NCBI RefSeq assembly: GCF_008831285.2
Contig: NC_045145.1
Coordinates: forward strand, 13,470,040 to 13,534,039
Direction of reading: 5' to 3'
DNA from: Nymphaea colorata
Lineage: Eukaryota; Streptophyta; Magnoliopsida; Nymphaeales; Nymphaeaceae
Length of the DNA: 64,000 nt
In this document: positions 25,260-38,307 of the stretch, in pieces
How the letters are laid out: the number at the start of each line of letters is the position of its first letter
Numbering within the stretch: the stretch's first letter is position 1
Notes under the pieces: generated by a model
What the model was told of the DNA's origin: nothing
The model's input: the letters and a program-made list of their open reading frames with translations, nothing else
Databases searched by the model: none
Made by a program: the position numbers and the translations under genes

Positions 25260-26894
25260 TTCAAGTTGCCTCTTGGTAATGCCTTTTTTTTTTTTGTTTT
25301 GTTTTCTTCTTTTTCTTGATCTAATGTGATTCTAGTGTCTGTTTCAGTTGCCTCTTGTAGTTTTTCTTAATCTTTTTCTGTGTACGGGTTTTATTCATTT
25401 GCTTATTGTTCTAGTGTCTGTTTCAGATGGAAAACTTCTTTCTTCATTTGCTTTCAGGTTTTATTCATTTGATCTAATGTGATTCAAAAGGTTATGTTAA
25501 TCGAGCCTTTAACGAGCTCCAAAAGGATGGGCCACCTCAATTCCAGATAATATTCTGAACACTGTGTACTGAATTCACAATTTGCATTCAGTTTTGCTTC
25601 TTGATGTTCTTATTGCTTAGTGAATGGTGGAAGACTGGAAGTACATAGCAGTTGAACCCATCTTGTTTTATGCAAGTAGTCACATATGTAAATGTCGTAA
25701 CACGGTAACAGGTTGCCAAAATTCTTTACCCGTCCAACTGGTTTGAATTTAACCTTTATTGTTTTCTGAACTTCATTCTTTTGATTGGTCAGGCTGCAAT
25801 GATTGATCAGCCATGCAAAATACAAATGAGGTATGAAATCAAGGTCGATAAATGTTGGATTGTCTGCATGTCTTCGATAAACCCCATATTGGTTTACATT
25901 TCTGATAAGAATGTGATTCATGTAGGAATGATCTTTCTTCAATCCTTTTTATTCATACTATCCAATTCTACATGCTTATTGATTCCCATTTGCTATTTAG
26001 GTGGATCCGAGGTATAGGAGTACATCACCATATTTTTTATTTTTATCTTTTATTTTATCCCGTAACCGAGAAATGAATTGCTCTTGTGATGTGATCCTAG
26101 CATGACAGACTTAGTCGCCTCCTACAGTCTTTGGTCCCACGATGCTTTGGCTTGCTATACAGTTTGAATTGGAATTTTTATAACTTGCCATATAGTTTTA
26201 CAATTATCCTTGTACTTTTATGTTTGTGGTTGTTTTCCGGTGAATTTCTATGGTTTCTGTCAATAACGTGCTATGGAAGAGTGGTTAACCTTTTAGAGGT
26301 GTGTGCGAGTTTTATTGGTGTCAATGAATTTGTAAGCATTTTGACTGACATAGGTTTGGTTTTTCTGTGTTTTCACAGGTTGCATTTTAGAAGTCTCTGC
26401 TGGTTGTGTTATTCTGAATCTCTGATGGAGACATATAGATGTGGATGCTAATTTGGTGTGCAGTTCTTGTGGAGATGGGCTGTTTGGAAACTTGGTTTAA
26501 CCATTGAAATGGACTTGGTTCCAGGAGATCAGTGGCCAAAAACGGACTGGGTTGGCTTTGTCAAGCGTTTGTGACTTCTGTTTAGGCGCTGATTGTTTAT
26601 GCTATTACTCTTAAAATGAACACAACAATGGCTACTATGGGCACCATTCATTCTGTTTTGCTTGTATGTTTGCAGTCATTGCTTGTATGTATAATGTATC
26701 ACGAACTTGAAATTTTCCACTATGCGTCTATGCCCCTCAGACTGTTCTTGCTGAGATCTCGAACTTGATACAGTCATTGCTTGTGTGTATAATGTATTCC
26801 AAAAATTGTTGACAATCTGAACATAATTAATGCCAGGTGGTTTTATATATCTTTTTGATGAAACTGTTAGCAGTAATACAATTGGTTTGATTCA

Positions 26895-27060
26895 GTAAAC
26901 GAGTTAAACGAGTCGAGCTCGACTATTGGTTTAATTCTTAAACGTTAAACGAGTTAAACGAGTCGAGCTCGACTATTGGTTTAATTCTTAAACGTTAAAC
27001 GAGTTAAACGAGTCAAGCTCGACTAAACGAGTTAAACGAGTTGAGCTCGACTATTAAACA
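26895..27060. repeat. 50-bp subterminal tandem repeats of the hAT element
   Basis: A 50-bp unit beginning GTTAAACGAGTTAAACGAGT and ending TTAATTCTTAAAC is present about two and a half times in direct order, followed by shorter GAGTTAAACGAG words. It belongs to the 3' subterminal region of the hAT transposon and probably holds transposase binding sites. Confidence 0.8.
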
Positions 27061-28058
27061 ATTAAACATTAAATGAGTTAAACGAGCCGAGCTCGAGCTT
27101 GACTATGTATAGTCGAGTCGAGTTCGAGCTCGTGTTAGGAACTCGACTCGAGTTCGAGTTCGAGTTCGAGCTCAAGTATTTTGAGCCGAGTCGAGTTCGA
27201 GCTGGGCGAGCTCAACTCGGCTCGTGTGCAGCCCTACCTAGACCCTTTCCTACAGCCGGTTCTATCCCCAAGATCGCTTGAGGAAGTCTAAAACGAACTT
27301 ACTATAAGGATTACTAATGGAAGCCAGGCTAAACAAGCACAAGAGGAACAATCTATTCTAACTCAATTGGAATAACAAGATAATAGTTCAAGCACTAAGA
27401 ACAAACTAATTCAGATACTAGTATCTTGCAGGCGAATCTTAGTCCACTGGCCACCAGAAAACTACAAGAAAACTTGGATGAAAATGCAAGTACTGAACTA
27501 AGATGAACACGTACCCAACCAAGGCTGACTTGGTGTTCCTGCACCGAGACCATGGGATGAAGACCACTTCCCAGGTACTCCAGCTACAAAGGATGAGAGG
27601 ACCAATGCTGGTGAAGGTTGAATTGTGCAGATGTAAGAATCATCTGTCTGGAAGTTCAACAGAGTGCCAACGTTCCTTGCTGTATACAACACCCAACTGA
27701 AGGCGCAGGCGCGTGGTGCGGTCTGTGTTGCCGACGAAATCACTGGTAGGAGATGAAGGCTTCGCCGGATGCTAGCTGGGCTTGCACACGAATTGGGCTC
27801 GGTCTAGAGCCGGATTGAACCTAGCTACAGTCAGTGATGATAGGCTCGGTCTAGATCCCGGACTTAATCCTATGTGTGGTTGGCTAGGGTAGGTATAGAT
27901 AGTGGTGGGCTTGGTAGGTTTGACTAGGTTTAAGTAACTTGGGTCTAGTTGACTAGGCCTAGGTCAAGATGGGTAAGCACAGGTATGGATCGACTAGATA
28001 CATGGTAATGAGGTTTAGGGAATGATGTTTCGGACGCGGGATTGGGTAAGGATTGGGA

Positions 28059-28564
28059 TCAAATGTGGCTGTTCGGCACTCCTAGTGAGTGTTGACCTAA
28101 GGTGGGGACTAAGGGGACCCGCTAGGGTGAGGTGGAGTCCAAATGTGGACCTCCTCACACGCGGCTTAGGTGGCTTCTAGTTGGGTCAGGGATAGGAGCA
28201 AATGTAGGGGGCATTGGGATTGGTGAGGGAGTGTGAACGAAGGTTGGTTCCACCAAATGTGGAGGTGATAAAGAAGATCGCCTCACTCCTTGCCCAAATG
28301 TGACGAGGTGGCGCTTCTTGATGATTTCCACCCAGATGTGGGAGATTCTCTCTCTCTTTTGGACTTGGCCCACGAGCTGGGATGTTGCCACATGTTCCAG
28401 ATGTAGGGTAGTGGATGAAGGACGGCCTAGAAAGAGATCTCCTCCTCCAACGTCGGCTTAAGGCTGAAGATTTTCCCAAATGTGCGCCAGCTGCTCTTGA
28501 AGATGAAACTTGGGTGGTCTCCAAATGTGCCACACGTAATGACTTAATTGCCCACCCAAATGTG
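28059..28564. repeat. Spaced array of CCAAATGTG-like words
   Basis: About ten copies of (C)CCAAATGTG or a one-base variant lie in the same orientation at about 28060, 28139, 28200, 28254, 28293, 28331, 28397, 28475, 28521 and 28555. Spacing is 34-80 bp and the sequence between them is not repeated. The array lies inside the LTR-type element. Confidence 0.75.
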
Positions 28565-30725
28565 TTTGCCCTATTGCTGGCACAAGGGCGAATTAGTCCA
28601 CTGTTGGAAGACGCCCAAAGGTCACCGGAAATAAGGCCAAGGTGACTGGAATTTGCAGGTTTTTCGGCAAGCTTAATTCATGCTCAAAGCACGCCAGAAT
28701 GGCACAGATTTCTTTCTTTTTTTCTTTTTTTTTTTGCGGGCGATTCTTTTCTATCTTTTATTTTTCTTTTTGTGCCTTTTTCACTGAATTTTCTTCTTTT
28801 TTTTTCAACCAATTGAAAGCAAGCTTCAAGGAATAGTTCAGGAAATCTGAGAAATCCCTTGTGACTTGTAAGAACTAGTTTAGGAAAAGCTTCCACCGTG
28901 AAATTGGTCTGAGACTCTCGGCTGTGACTCGAGGGAATCAGGCCACTCATTTGGTCGAATCTTAACCCAAAATAGTCCAACGGCGTTGCACAAGTTCAAT
29001 TCTAAAATCTCACACACTAACCTTTAGATTGCTGATATGGACGTATGCTGCCCACCAAGGGAAGTTGCAGCCTTCCCGGAAGCAATGCAGGCCTCTATTC
29101 TCCTTTGGTGTTCAAGGGAGAATGCACCTTTGAATGCTAGATTTGGGGTGGGGGAAACCGTGAGCTGTTGAAGACGCAAGGGCTGATGCACACCTTGGAT
29201 TCTTCAGCCACCAAGCAGTCGATCGAGGGGTTGAGGAAAAGAACAAGAAAGTAAGGAGAGGAAGAAGATTGACCGCCGGTTATGGAGAGGCTTGTGTGAG
29301 GGAAGTAGCCAGCTAAGGCTGACACTTGAGGGAGGTGAAGGTGAAGAAGGGGGCACACAAGAGAGAGAGAGAGAGGGGAAGAGAGACGTGAGGAGAAAGA
29401 GAGGTGAGGGGAGAGGGACGTGAAGAGAGAGAGAGAGAGAAACTTGGCAAATGAAATTCAATTATCTTGATTGCATGTGAAATCCAAATTACACAAAGTT
29501 TAAATACTAACCTAAGTGACTCGGTTGACAGATGGATCGAACCGGTTCACTTTAACTCAAAACAAATGACTCGAGATACAAACCATCTCGGCCCACACAA
29601 CTTGAAGTAAAATGCATAAGCAAATGAATATGGAATTGGGCGTATTGCCCCTATCTACCTAGGTTCATTCTAGACCACCGCTAAGGACTTGGATCAAGAC
29701 CGACACTAGGATGGGCTAGACCTAAACCGGAGCTGAGACTTTCAATTTGGCCTTCCTTGGTTGAATCTGCTCCCAACTGCTGGTCATCCCTGGATGTTTT
29801 TAGACCTAGAGCCTTTGCATCTCCGCCCTCGCCACCCTCTGCTTGTGCACTAAGTCCTTGTTTAGCCTACCTAGCTGTCACAATGCCCTGCTCATCTTGT
29901 AGTTCCAGTCCTTCAACCCTGGCTCGACTATTCTCGCCGTGTTCATGCATGCTCCTAGGATGAAGCCTAGGTAGATCCGTATCAGTTTTCATGTGTTTTA
30001 TGCAAAATTCTAAAAATATAGTTTTCATCAGAACTTACAAATGCTACTTGTTAATATTTTGCCTCACTTATTTATTGGAATCATCTGTAAAGCAGCATAT
30101 GCATAGGATAGGCCGATTTAATTGACAATATAGTTAATTATAGGATAATGGTCCTACTCATGAATTTATTATTTTCAACTGAATTTATTTTGAGGTCGCG
30201 ATTTGGATCTGATTTGGCTAACTTTACTGAGCAATATTAGCTAGCTGTTGTCTTCATATGTTGATCTCACATATCATGTTCCTCCAAATAAATTACCTCA
30301 AAATATATACAACGTCTGCAGCATAGTGAACCCTATGTTTGAATCAGGATCCGATTGTTTCTAAATGCATGTTTTGATTGTTCTACGCAAATTTGGATGC
30401 AATATGATTTTAATTAGTTCTACCAGCGTTAAATATTTTTCAGGATATCATTGGTCTACATTCCAATTTCTTTCAATTGTGATTTAGCCCGAATTGGTTA
30501 GAATTTTGATTTGGCGTAACGCTATTTATGGTCCAATTTTTCAGCTTTCCATTCTTTAAGTTTTGACATTTCTTTGGAAGGACCATTGTCATATTTTTTT
30601 GAAATCCAAATAGATTTTGAACTAGACCTTAATTTGCTGTGAAACCAAAACTTTGGTAATTTTAATTAAATTTGGATCCGAATATAAGTCCATGAAAGTA
30701 TGTATTCTAATTGAGAAAATTGAAT

Positions 30726-30945
30726 GGTTACTCTAATTTTTTAGAGTCACTTAATCATCTAATATGCACCGCCTGATCCAACATAATGGATAATTAAGAA
30801 AAAATTAAAGAGAAAAATGTGATAGACATTTTTATCATATAATGCTAGTTTACACGCTTTTCTTCTTGTTTTTTTCTAAGTCATACATCTAAAGATGGAC
30901 GGTCTTATTTAGAAGGCTGGAGGACTCTAAATAACTAGAGTCATC
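30726..30945. mobile_element. MITE candidate (about 220 bp)
   Basis: The left end GGTTACTCTAATTTTTTAGAG is roughly complementary to the right end CTCTAAATAACTAGAGTCATC. Each end is also close to a palindrome by itself (ACTCTAA...TTAGAGT and ACTCTAAATAACTAGAGT). I could not find a clear target duplication, so the limits are approximate. Confidence 0.45.
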
Positions 30946-32985
30946 TGTCACTCACTCATTCTAATTGTTGTAAATGGATTTTAATAATGAGCATGGTTGT
31001 TTCAAAACACACACATATATATATATATAGTCATTGTGAATAGATTTCAACTTGGTTCAATTGGTTTAAAAATTTGTGTATCTTATGTCCAGATCATCAT
31101 TCATTGTATTTTTATCTCAACTAATTAACACTGTCAAATGATCAAGGGTTGTGGGGTTCTGCCATAATAAATTGCTTATTTTGGATGAGCAAAAAAAAGG
31201 TTAGCAGCCCACTGCCATGATAAAACCTGAAGGCCCCTCCCTCCCCATTGCGATCTCATCTTTTATAGTTCAATGGAATACCATATGCAGCAATTGAACA
31301 GGCGACGCACCTTCTTCGTGTCCGTCTACATGACCAGCTATGTTTGACTATTATTTAAACATTCTTGCAACTGTTGAATTGATGAAGAGAATATCTATTT
31401 TTACATGAAATCTCAAATCGAGTTCAGTTGCTAAGTAATGTCGTATAAGGTGGCCAGTCATTGCATTGCTTAAAATGAAAAAAGATTCAATTTGTTCGAC
31501 CATGAGCAGTTTGTTGATGTAGACCAACTCATGCCGCGGCCTCATGTGTGAATGTTAACAGCATGAAATTGGCTTGCCGTTTATCACCTCCAGTTGGTGA
31601 CAAACATTAGTAGGAATCAACTTTTAACTGCTAATAAATTATCCTTTTGTTAATCACAAAGCAAAAGACTGCGTTTGTTATCTCGTGATTCTGAACTAAA
31701 ACATGAGAATCAAAACATTGCCGACACAATTCCATAAATTTATGCATAATCTCCTTCAAATCGAGCCGACATCCGTTAAGGTCACTCATTCTATTCCAAT
31801 GATATACTGTTCGCCATATTTCCATCTCATGCACCTCCTCCCTTATGTGCATAATAATAATAAGGAAAATATCAGCTGAATCTAGACAAACAAAAAAAAA
31901 AATATATTTTCCTTACGAAGTGACGGGCTAGTTTTTTTACGACGTATCGTTGGCCAGCCTTTCTTGCAAAAGGCCTCTCCTCACTTAATATCAAACATGT
32001 TGGGTAAAAATGGTAATCAAACAGTTTCCTTCTTCTCAATATCCAATATTTCCATGTAAATCCGGTCTTTGTGAAAATATTGCTTTCCACCAATAGAAAT
32101 CTACTAAGTTGCTTTTGATATTCGTTTGAATTATTCGATTCATTACATCTTAAACTTTTACCGGCCTCGTTTGTCTTTTTATAGTTTATTTTGAATAATG
32201 TTTTGCGGTTAGAAAATAAAAACATATGACCTTACCAAATGCAAGAGGATACCTGGTGGTCATTCAATATGGGTCCTTGCAGCTCATAACTTATAGTTAC
32301 CACGGACGGCAAATATGTTAAACGTATGCCAAATATTCTTAGATTCAATCTACTGATCCCCATGGAAAGGAAAAGGAATTTCACGTCCCTATTTCGTTTA
32401 TGGAGCGGATGATTGGGGAAAACTTTGTTGGTTGGTGCTTTCTCCAAGCATTCATGAAAAAAAATGCTCAAGTGGCACTTGTCACTCCTTTCATTTTGGG
32501 GTCACATTGTAGTACTTGGAATGCGTGCCGAAAAAATAGTGTAGAAATTATGACCACTAAGGAGGACATCTGACCAAGTTTTTTTTAAGTAAATGGTAGA
32601 TCCAAACCAATATGTGAGGGATAAAAGCCAAAACCTTCAAAAGTAGATCGCTAGACTTTTTTGTGCAATCCAATATATACAATCTTAAAAGCGTTTTGAT
32701 GAAAATTACATATATATTTTTCATAAAACCTTATATAATGTTCATATTTTGTTTAAAATAATCCCGGACGAAAGTGGTATTGGACATTCCAATTTCCATT
32801 TTTTTATGTCTTAAAAATCAAATACAATTGACTGCAGCAAGCAGCACTTTTTTCATCCTTGGCGACTGACCTGTACTAATGTCAACATATTTGTATAAAA
32901 TCTTGCAAGATTGTATTAAAAGTTATATTATAAAATCGTCATACATCTTACTATTGTGAATTTGTGATTGTTGCTCTGGTGTGTG

Positions 32986-33007
32986 AGAGAGAGAGAGAGA
33001 GAGAGAG
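32986..33007. repeat. (GA)n microsatellite in the CCC leader
   Basis: A GA dinucleotide run of about 11 units ends some nine bases before the start codon of the cotransporter gene, so it is likely transcribed in its 5' UTR. Confidence 0.85.
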
Positions 33008-33016
33008 GAAAGAAGG

Positions 33017-36000
33017 ATGGGAAATGGAGAGATCGAGGGGGCAAACGAGGTGACACCACCACGGACGAATCGCCAATATCAACCTGTGGTCGCCCATGAC
33101 AGGGCCGTCCTCGAGATGTCATCAATCCCGCTTGAATCGTCCTCCTCTAGACTCCCTCGGCCCGAACCCCCTCTCAGGTAAGAGATGGCCCGCATCCCAT
33201 CCTTCATCCTGTCTAGATCTCATTATCATCTGTTAGCAATTTTCTTTCCGTGTACAGATTTGTTCAAGTCGTTTCGAAGATCCCCATCTTCGAGCTCCAT
33301 GTAATGTTGGTTCTAGGTTGCTTGGACATGCGTACTGCTTTGTTTGACGACTCTGTTTTATAAATGGAGATTACGTGGTTAGCGTTATGTTTGTAAGTGT
33401 CTGCGGATTCAGATTTTGCTTGCTTTGTGATGCTATGTTTTTGCTAATTTTTCTCTTACAGCAAAACAATCATTTTATTGTTCCTTTTTTTTTTTTGGAT
33501 GTGGGCGTACTCGATGCGGTTATGGTCTAATACTTTGGGAGCTTGTACATACGCCTGAACCGAAAAAACTTAGAGTGGAGGATTTATGACTATGGGTTGC
33601 TTTAAGAAAATATTCTAAAAAAGATAGTTTAGTAAAATTGGGTCATTAGGCCTCAGAAATTTTGATTAAGCAAACAGTGTTGGTTTTTTGATACAACTGC
33701 TTTCTCTGGTTATTCTTTTCCCCCTTTTGTGAGTTGAAAGTCGAGCGAAGTTTTGGTGTTTTTAATTGAGGTGACATCAATCGGATTTGAATTTGTACAC
33801 CTCGCTTGCGAGAAAAACTGAAAAACAGGCCTTGACCTTAATCACTGAGCATTATGGGATACTCTTCATTAGGTGTTTGCATGAATATGAGCTAAGATGA
33901 AGAGTTATCGTGTTGTCCTATTACAAGCCAGACATACAACGGGATTCACTTAACATGAACTGAATTCCAATAGTATAAGACAAGAGACTAAACCATATGC
34001 AGCAATGATGTTACAGATCCTTAATCAGGTCATGCATTAATGATAATAGTAAGAATGGTGGGATCAACTACTACATTTTCAAGAAAGATAAATTCCATTC
34101 AGTTTCCATTTACACTGAAAGTTGCATCAGCTTAGGAAATCAACCAACTATAGCAGTAGATTATGAAGGCATACCAGTAGTCTTGACTACTACATTGTTT
34201 GATACCTCTGTCTTCTACCTAGGAAACTAAGCCAACTTAATGCCTTCAAAGTCCATCACACGGGCTCTTAAACATTTTATTTTTCCAGCTAATCAAGTGG
34301 TTAGCATGTCATGTTTCATGACGACTATCATCACATGTTTTTAATCAGCAAATGTGTACCTCATAAATTTTTGATGCTTCGTGGCAAAATCATTCTATGA
34401 GCATTGTGCATTGATTTCATAAGCTATATAGGAAAGTCACGGGAAAACTTTTTTTTTTAAAATACAAAGGGCAATTTTCTCATATACAGAAACTTAATTT
34501 AGGATGAAAAATGTCAAATATCATGAATGGTTGACCCATTGGTGATCTGACAGAATCATTAACAAGTAAATATGCCGAGCTTTACTATCTGGTTAATCGA
34601 AGTTGGTACTTGATAAATTTTGAAGGGAAGGAACTATCGTTTGCTAACTTGAGCTGACGATTTATTCAGAAAACTTAGATTATTGTTCAGTTCACATGGT
34701 TGGCCAGGAGGAGATGGATCATGTCACCTTAACAAGATTAGAAAAATCATACTGACCTCACAATCTATTAAAAAAGCTTAAGTTTATTGATTAGTTCATG
34801 ACTTCATGTTGGTTGGTGGCTGTTAGCTCCTGCTAACAAGCCGCTATTGGACACCCATACCACACCGTGGAAGCCCAGCTCCCTCTTAATCGAGATATTT
34901 TTTCATTGTCTTTTAGGGTTAAATCCCTGGAATTATGTACAAGTCTCATGAGTTGGGCTAATTATATCTTAGGACTCTCCACCCGACCAAACTCATCTCA
35001 TAAGGAGATGGTAACCTACTTGCTTCTAGAGAGACTCTGGATCCAGCTAATTGGATCTGACCCCCAACATTGGGGTGAAGGTAGGAGTTATAACAAGCAT
35101 AGGAGTTAGGAGTTTAAGTTTATTGCTTTGTTCACATGGTTGGCATGAGGATAGGAATTATGACAACTTTAGAATTTAGGAGAATTTAAAAATTACATAG
35201 AGTTGGTTGTAGACCATCAGAACATCTGTTACTTTATTTTATCCTGTTTCTTATGCTTATTGTTAATCTGCAGCTAAAGTGCAGGTTGCTGCTGTGAGAA
35301 GGTACAAAGTTATGATAGTCCACAATGGAAAGAGACACTGTTAGAGCGATCATTGTAATAGCAAAAAATGGCAGAAACAGATGAAACTTAAGTGTACTTA
35401 AAAATTAAAACAAACTGTGACATGAAGAAATGATCTCCTGCCCCCCTCCCCACCAAAAAGAAAGAACATTTAAAATATAGGAAGTTCTTAGGGAACCCTG
35501 AGGATCTAAGATATTAACTATTAAGTATATACCATATACACAGGTACTTATGGCTGATAACTCTATGATGGTATTGTCATGCTATCTGGAAATATTCCAA
35601 TTCAAGGAGACTTTTGGCCCTTCGATACAAAATATGTCCCAGCATATGATGACATAGTTTCGTAATGTCCTGCTTTCCTGCTATAATGATACATATTACC
35701 TAAAGTATGAGTGCTTAAGACCTTATGATGGCTTTAGTTGCTTAACAGGATAGCATGGTTATTCTATGCCCAAGCCCCTTTCTTCACATTCTGACTGCAA
35801 GTCATGCATGTGGATTTTTTATCATATATAGTTGTTGATCCAAATCAATATATTCTTTTTTCCTTTTTTCGCAGGAACATCAAAATGAGCTCACAGTCAA
35901 CTGATGCAGGGGCAAGCATGAACAATGAATCTTCTTCACATGCAGGGCCTGGTGGATCCCTAAGGGATTCAAAATTAGAATTGTTTGGTTTTGATTCCCT

Positions 36001-37365
36001 TGTCAATATTCTTGGTCTTCGAAGGTATTACTTTTCATATATGTTTAGTCAATATTCCTTTTCTGTTTTCTCTTGCTTATTTTGCATCCTAGCTGCTTTT
36101 CTACAATAAGTGTTCAAAATTTCAAATAGTTGAGGAAGCATGGCTAGTAAGTAATTGTTTTGCAGCATGGCAGGGGAGCAAGTTGCTGCACCGTCCAGTC
36201 CAAGAGATGGTGAAGATGTTTCCATCACTCTTGGAGAGCCTAAGGTATCCTTCTGTCTAATCCCCTCTCCCCCGTTTTCTGATTATGCCTTCTTAATCAT
36301 GGTCTCAGAGTGGGAAGTAAAGATGTCAAGTAAACTTCTGTGACCTCTGCTTTGACCCTTTAGCCTTGATCTGGGTCACATCCAGGCATTTGAGCCTTTA
36401 ATTCAACTAATAGTATAAATCATGAAGAAATGTTGTCTGAGTGGAAGATTCTTATACAATCCTAGAATTGTATGTGATGAAAACAAAATTGATAAATGAT
36501 GGTCAATAGTCAGTATTGTTACTAGCATGCTATCATAAAAGGAATACCAACAGAGTGCAAATTCACCATACCTACTAGATTGAGTCAGCAGACTCTTACA
36601 TTATGTTAAAGCCATCTGATCGAATCAGCTAAAGCTTGCAATATTTAAAAATACTGTTAGGATTTTAACTATCACAATTCCCCAAGATATTCCTGAAGTA
36701 TTTAAAAAATCAATTTTTAGCTTTTAAATATGTGATCTCTTTTTCTTGTTTCTTTTATGTCTTGAAAAGTTTTTAGTTGTTTCGTTTTATTCCTTGCATG
36801 AATAATAATACTACACCTGTTGTCCTATAACTTGTTTTATTTCTGACAATGATGTCGATAACTGTGGTTGGTTGGTCAGACTGGTGTGCGTGAAGACCTC
36901 ACGTCACTAATTTGATTAAGCGTTATGCTCCTGGGCCATCAAGTGAATCTTTCTTAAAGATTGCCTTTTTTTTTATATGCGCTTCTCTTGCCACTGTAAG
37001 CTGCTCTAGGTTGCTACCAATTTGACCAATTTTTGATCTATTCAAGCTTTTATGCATGTAGAAGTGCAATATCTATGTTTATTTGCATGTGTGCACCTAT
37101 ATGTGTGTATGTATAACCAGTCCTAAAATGAAGCTGGATTTTCATGCCCATGTCACTTCCTAGGATTCACCAATCCTATGGCAAGAGGATGGTTGTGAAA
37201 AGGAAAAACAAACAAGACGGCGGAAAGAGAAAAGTAGGTGAGAGTACAAGCAAGGGTTGGAAAAGACAATCTTGTAATGGGACTGCTTGTGTATGTATTA
37301 TATATATACATTATTATGTACATACATATTATATTTATACAAAAACAACACTCTTATTTCAACAC

Positions 37366-37404
<39 letters not shown>

Positions 37405-38268
37405 ACGTGTGTGTGTGTACATGTGTCATGTGTGCGTGTCTGTGTATATTTATATACACACACAAAAGCCACTGCTGTAACATATGATAGTAGGAAAAAA
37501 TGAAGTCACTCTATCTATGTGGTAGTTTGCACCACATTCTCTTGCTTATGGTTAAGCTGTTGCACTTCCAGTGTACAGAGAACCACTAGCTGTTCTCATA
37601 GTTTATTTTCCTTGAAGCCCTTGCCAATGATGGTAGTAGTTTATGTATACTGTAATCAAGAAATAACTATCTAATCTAATTGCGAAAGACAATAGCATGA
37701 CTGATGTGATGCCTAGATTAGTTCAGTGGTAGGAAGCTAGTATAGAAAACCCTATTCTTCTCGTTGGCAAAAGATAATACATTGTCCAACTTCGAATCTT
37801 ATTTCTGACCCTATGCCTAATGAATGTTCCAGTCAGTTTTTCTCAATAACCTTTAGACTAGGATGTGAAAAGGTGGGTCTTGACATAAGCAGGTGGTCTT
37901 TGAATGTGCATTCAACAGCTTGGCTGATGGTTGTGATACTATTTGGCATCACTCCTGAAACATGCATTTCTGGACGATTTTCTTGTTACTGGGTGTGGAG
38001 CCTCTGAAAGCTCAATGCAATGGTTCTACATCTATTTGTAAGTGTGGTGTTTAGGTTTGCACAGCGAAGGCATACATGCCACATATAAGGAAAGCAGGCA
38101 TCCATGTTTTCAGATGTGGCCACTGGTCAACTGCTATGTCACATAGGTACGGGTGTGGGTGCCGGTATGGGTACCGGTGCGGGTACGGGTACAAATCATT
38201 TTCCAAAAACTTGGGTGCGGGTGTATGGCCGTACACACACATATATATAAATAAATAAATATAAATAA

Positions 38269-38307
<39 letters not shown>

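Larger units (their letters stand above)
20353..27236 (+). mobile_element. Full-length hAT DNA transposon (6.9 kb)
   Basis: The element starts TAGGGCTG and ends CAGCCCTA, an 8-bp terminal inverted repeat that extends imperfectly through CGAG/CTCG-rich subterminal sequence. An exact 8-bp direct repeat CCTAGACC flanks it (20345-20352 and 27237-27244), as expected for hAT. Subterminal regions at both ends (20360-20540 and 26890-27220) are packed with GAGTCGAGCTCG-like words, the usual transposase binding layout. The transposase gene lies at 23072-25259. Between 20580 and 21370 is a CT-rich leader-like stretch, then about 1.7 kb of T-rich DNA that may be a leader intron. The two frame disruptions in the transposase suggest this copy cannot move on its own. 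Confidence 0.88.
20327..29984 (-). mobile_element. LTR-type element, probably a solo LTR, interrupted by a hAT transposon
   Basis: The outer sequence has TG...CA ends (TGATAGGACC at 20327 and GATCCGTATCA ending at 29984) and an exact 5-bp direct repeat GTTTT on both sides (20322-20326 and 29985-29989), as made by a retroviral-type integrase. Without the nested hAT element and its duplicated target it is about 2.77 kb. I see no gag, protease, integrase or reverse transcriptase, no primer site and no second copy of the ends. The simplest reading is a solo LTR left by recombination between the two LTRs of a larger element. A long-LTR Ty3/Gypsy source is my guess from the size. Orientation is set tentatively from the TGATACGGATC end. 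It contains GA runs near 29361-29440 and a T-rich run near 28710-28806. It is a fossil and is older than the hAT insertion. Confidence 0.65.
29990..33016. other. A/T-rich intergenic DNA upstream of the CCC gene
   Basis: No coding domain is recognised. A MITE candidate lies at 30726-30945 and short AT runs near 31015-31030. The last few hundred bases should be the promoter and leader of the cotransporter gene, ending in a GA microsatellite. Confidence 0.5.

Noticed and set aside
29204-29461. Minus-strand Ser/Pro/Leu-rich open frame
   Set aside because: It is a translation of GA-rich low-complexity sequence in the LTR-type element.
34867-35109. Open frame of 80 codons in cotransporter intron 1
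   Set aside because: No family resemblance, and it lies wholly within an intron whose borders are well supported.
37144-37503. Cys/Val-rich open frames in several phases
   Set aside because: They are translations of the TG microsatellite in intron 3 of the cotransporter gene.
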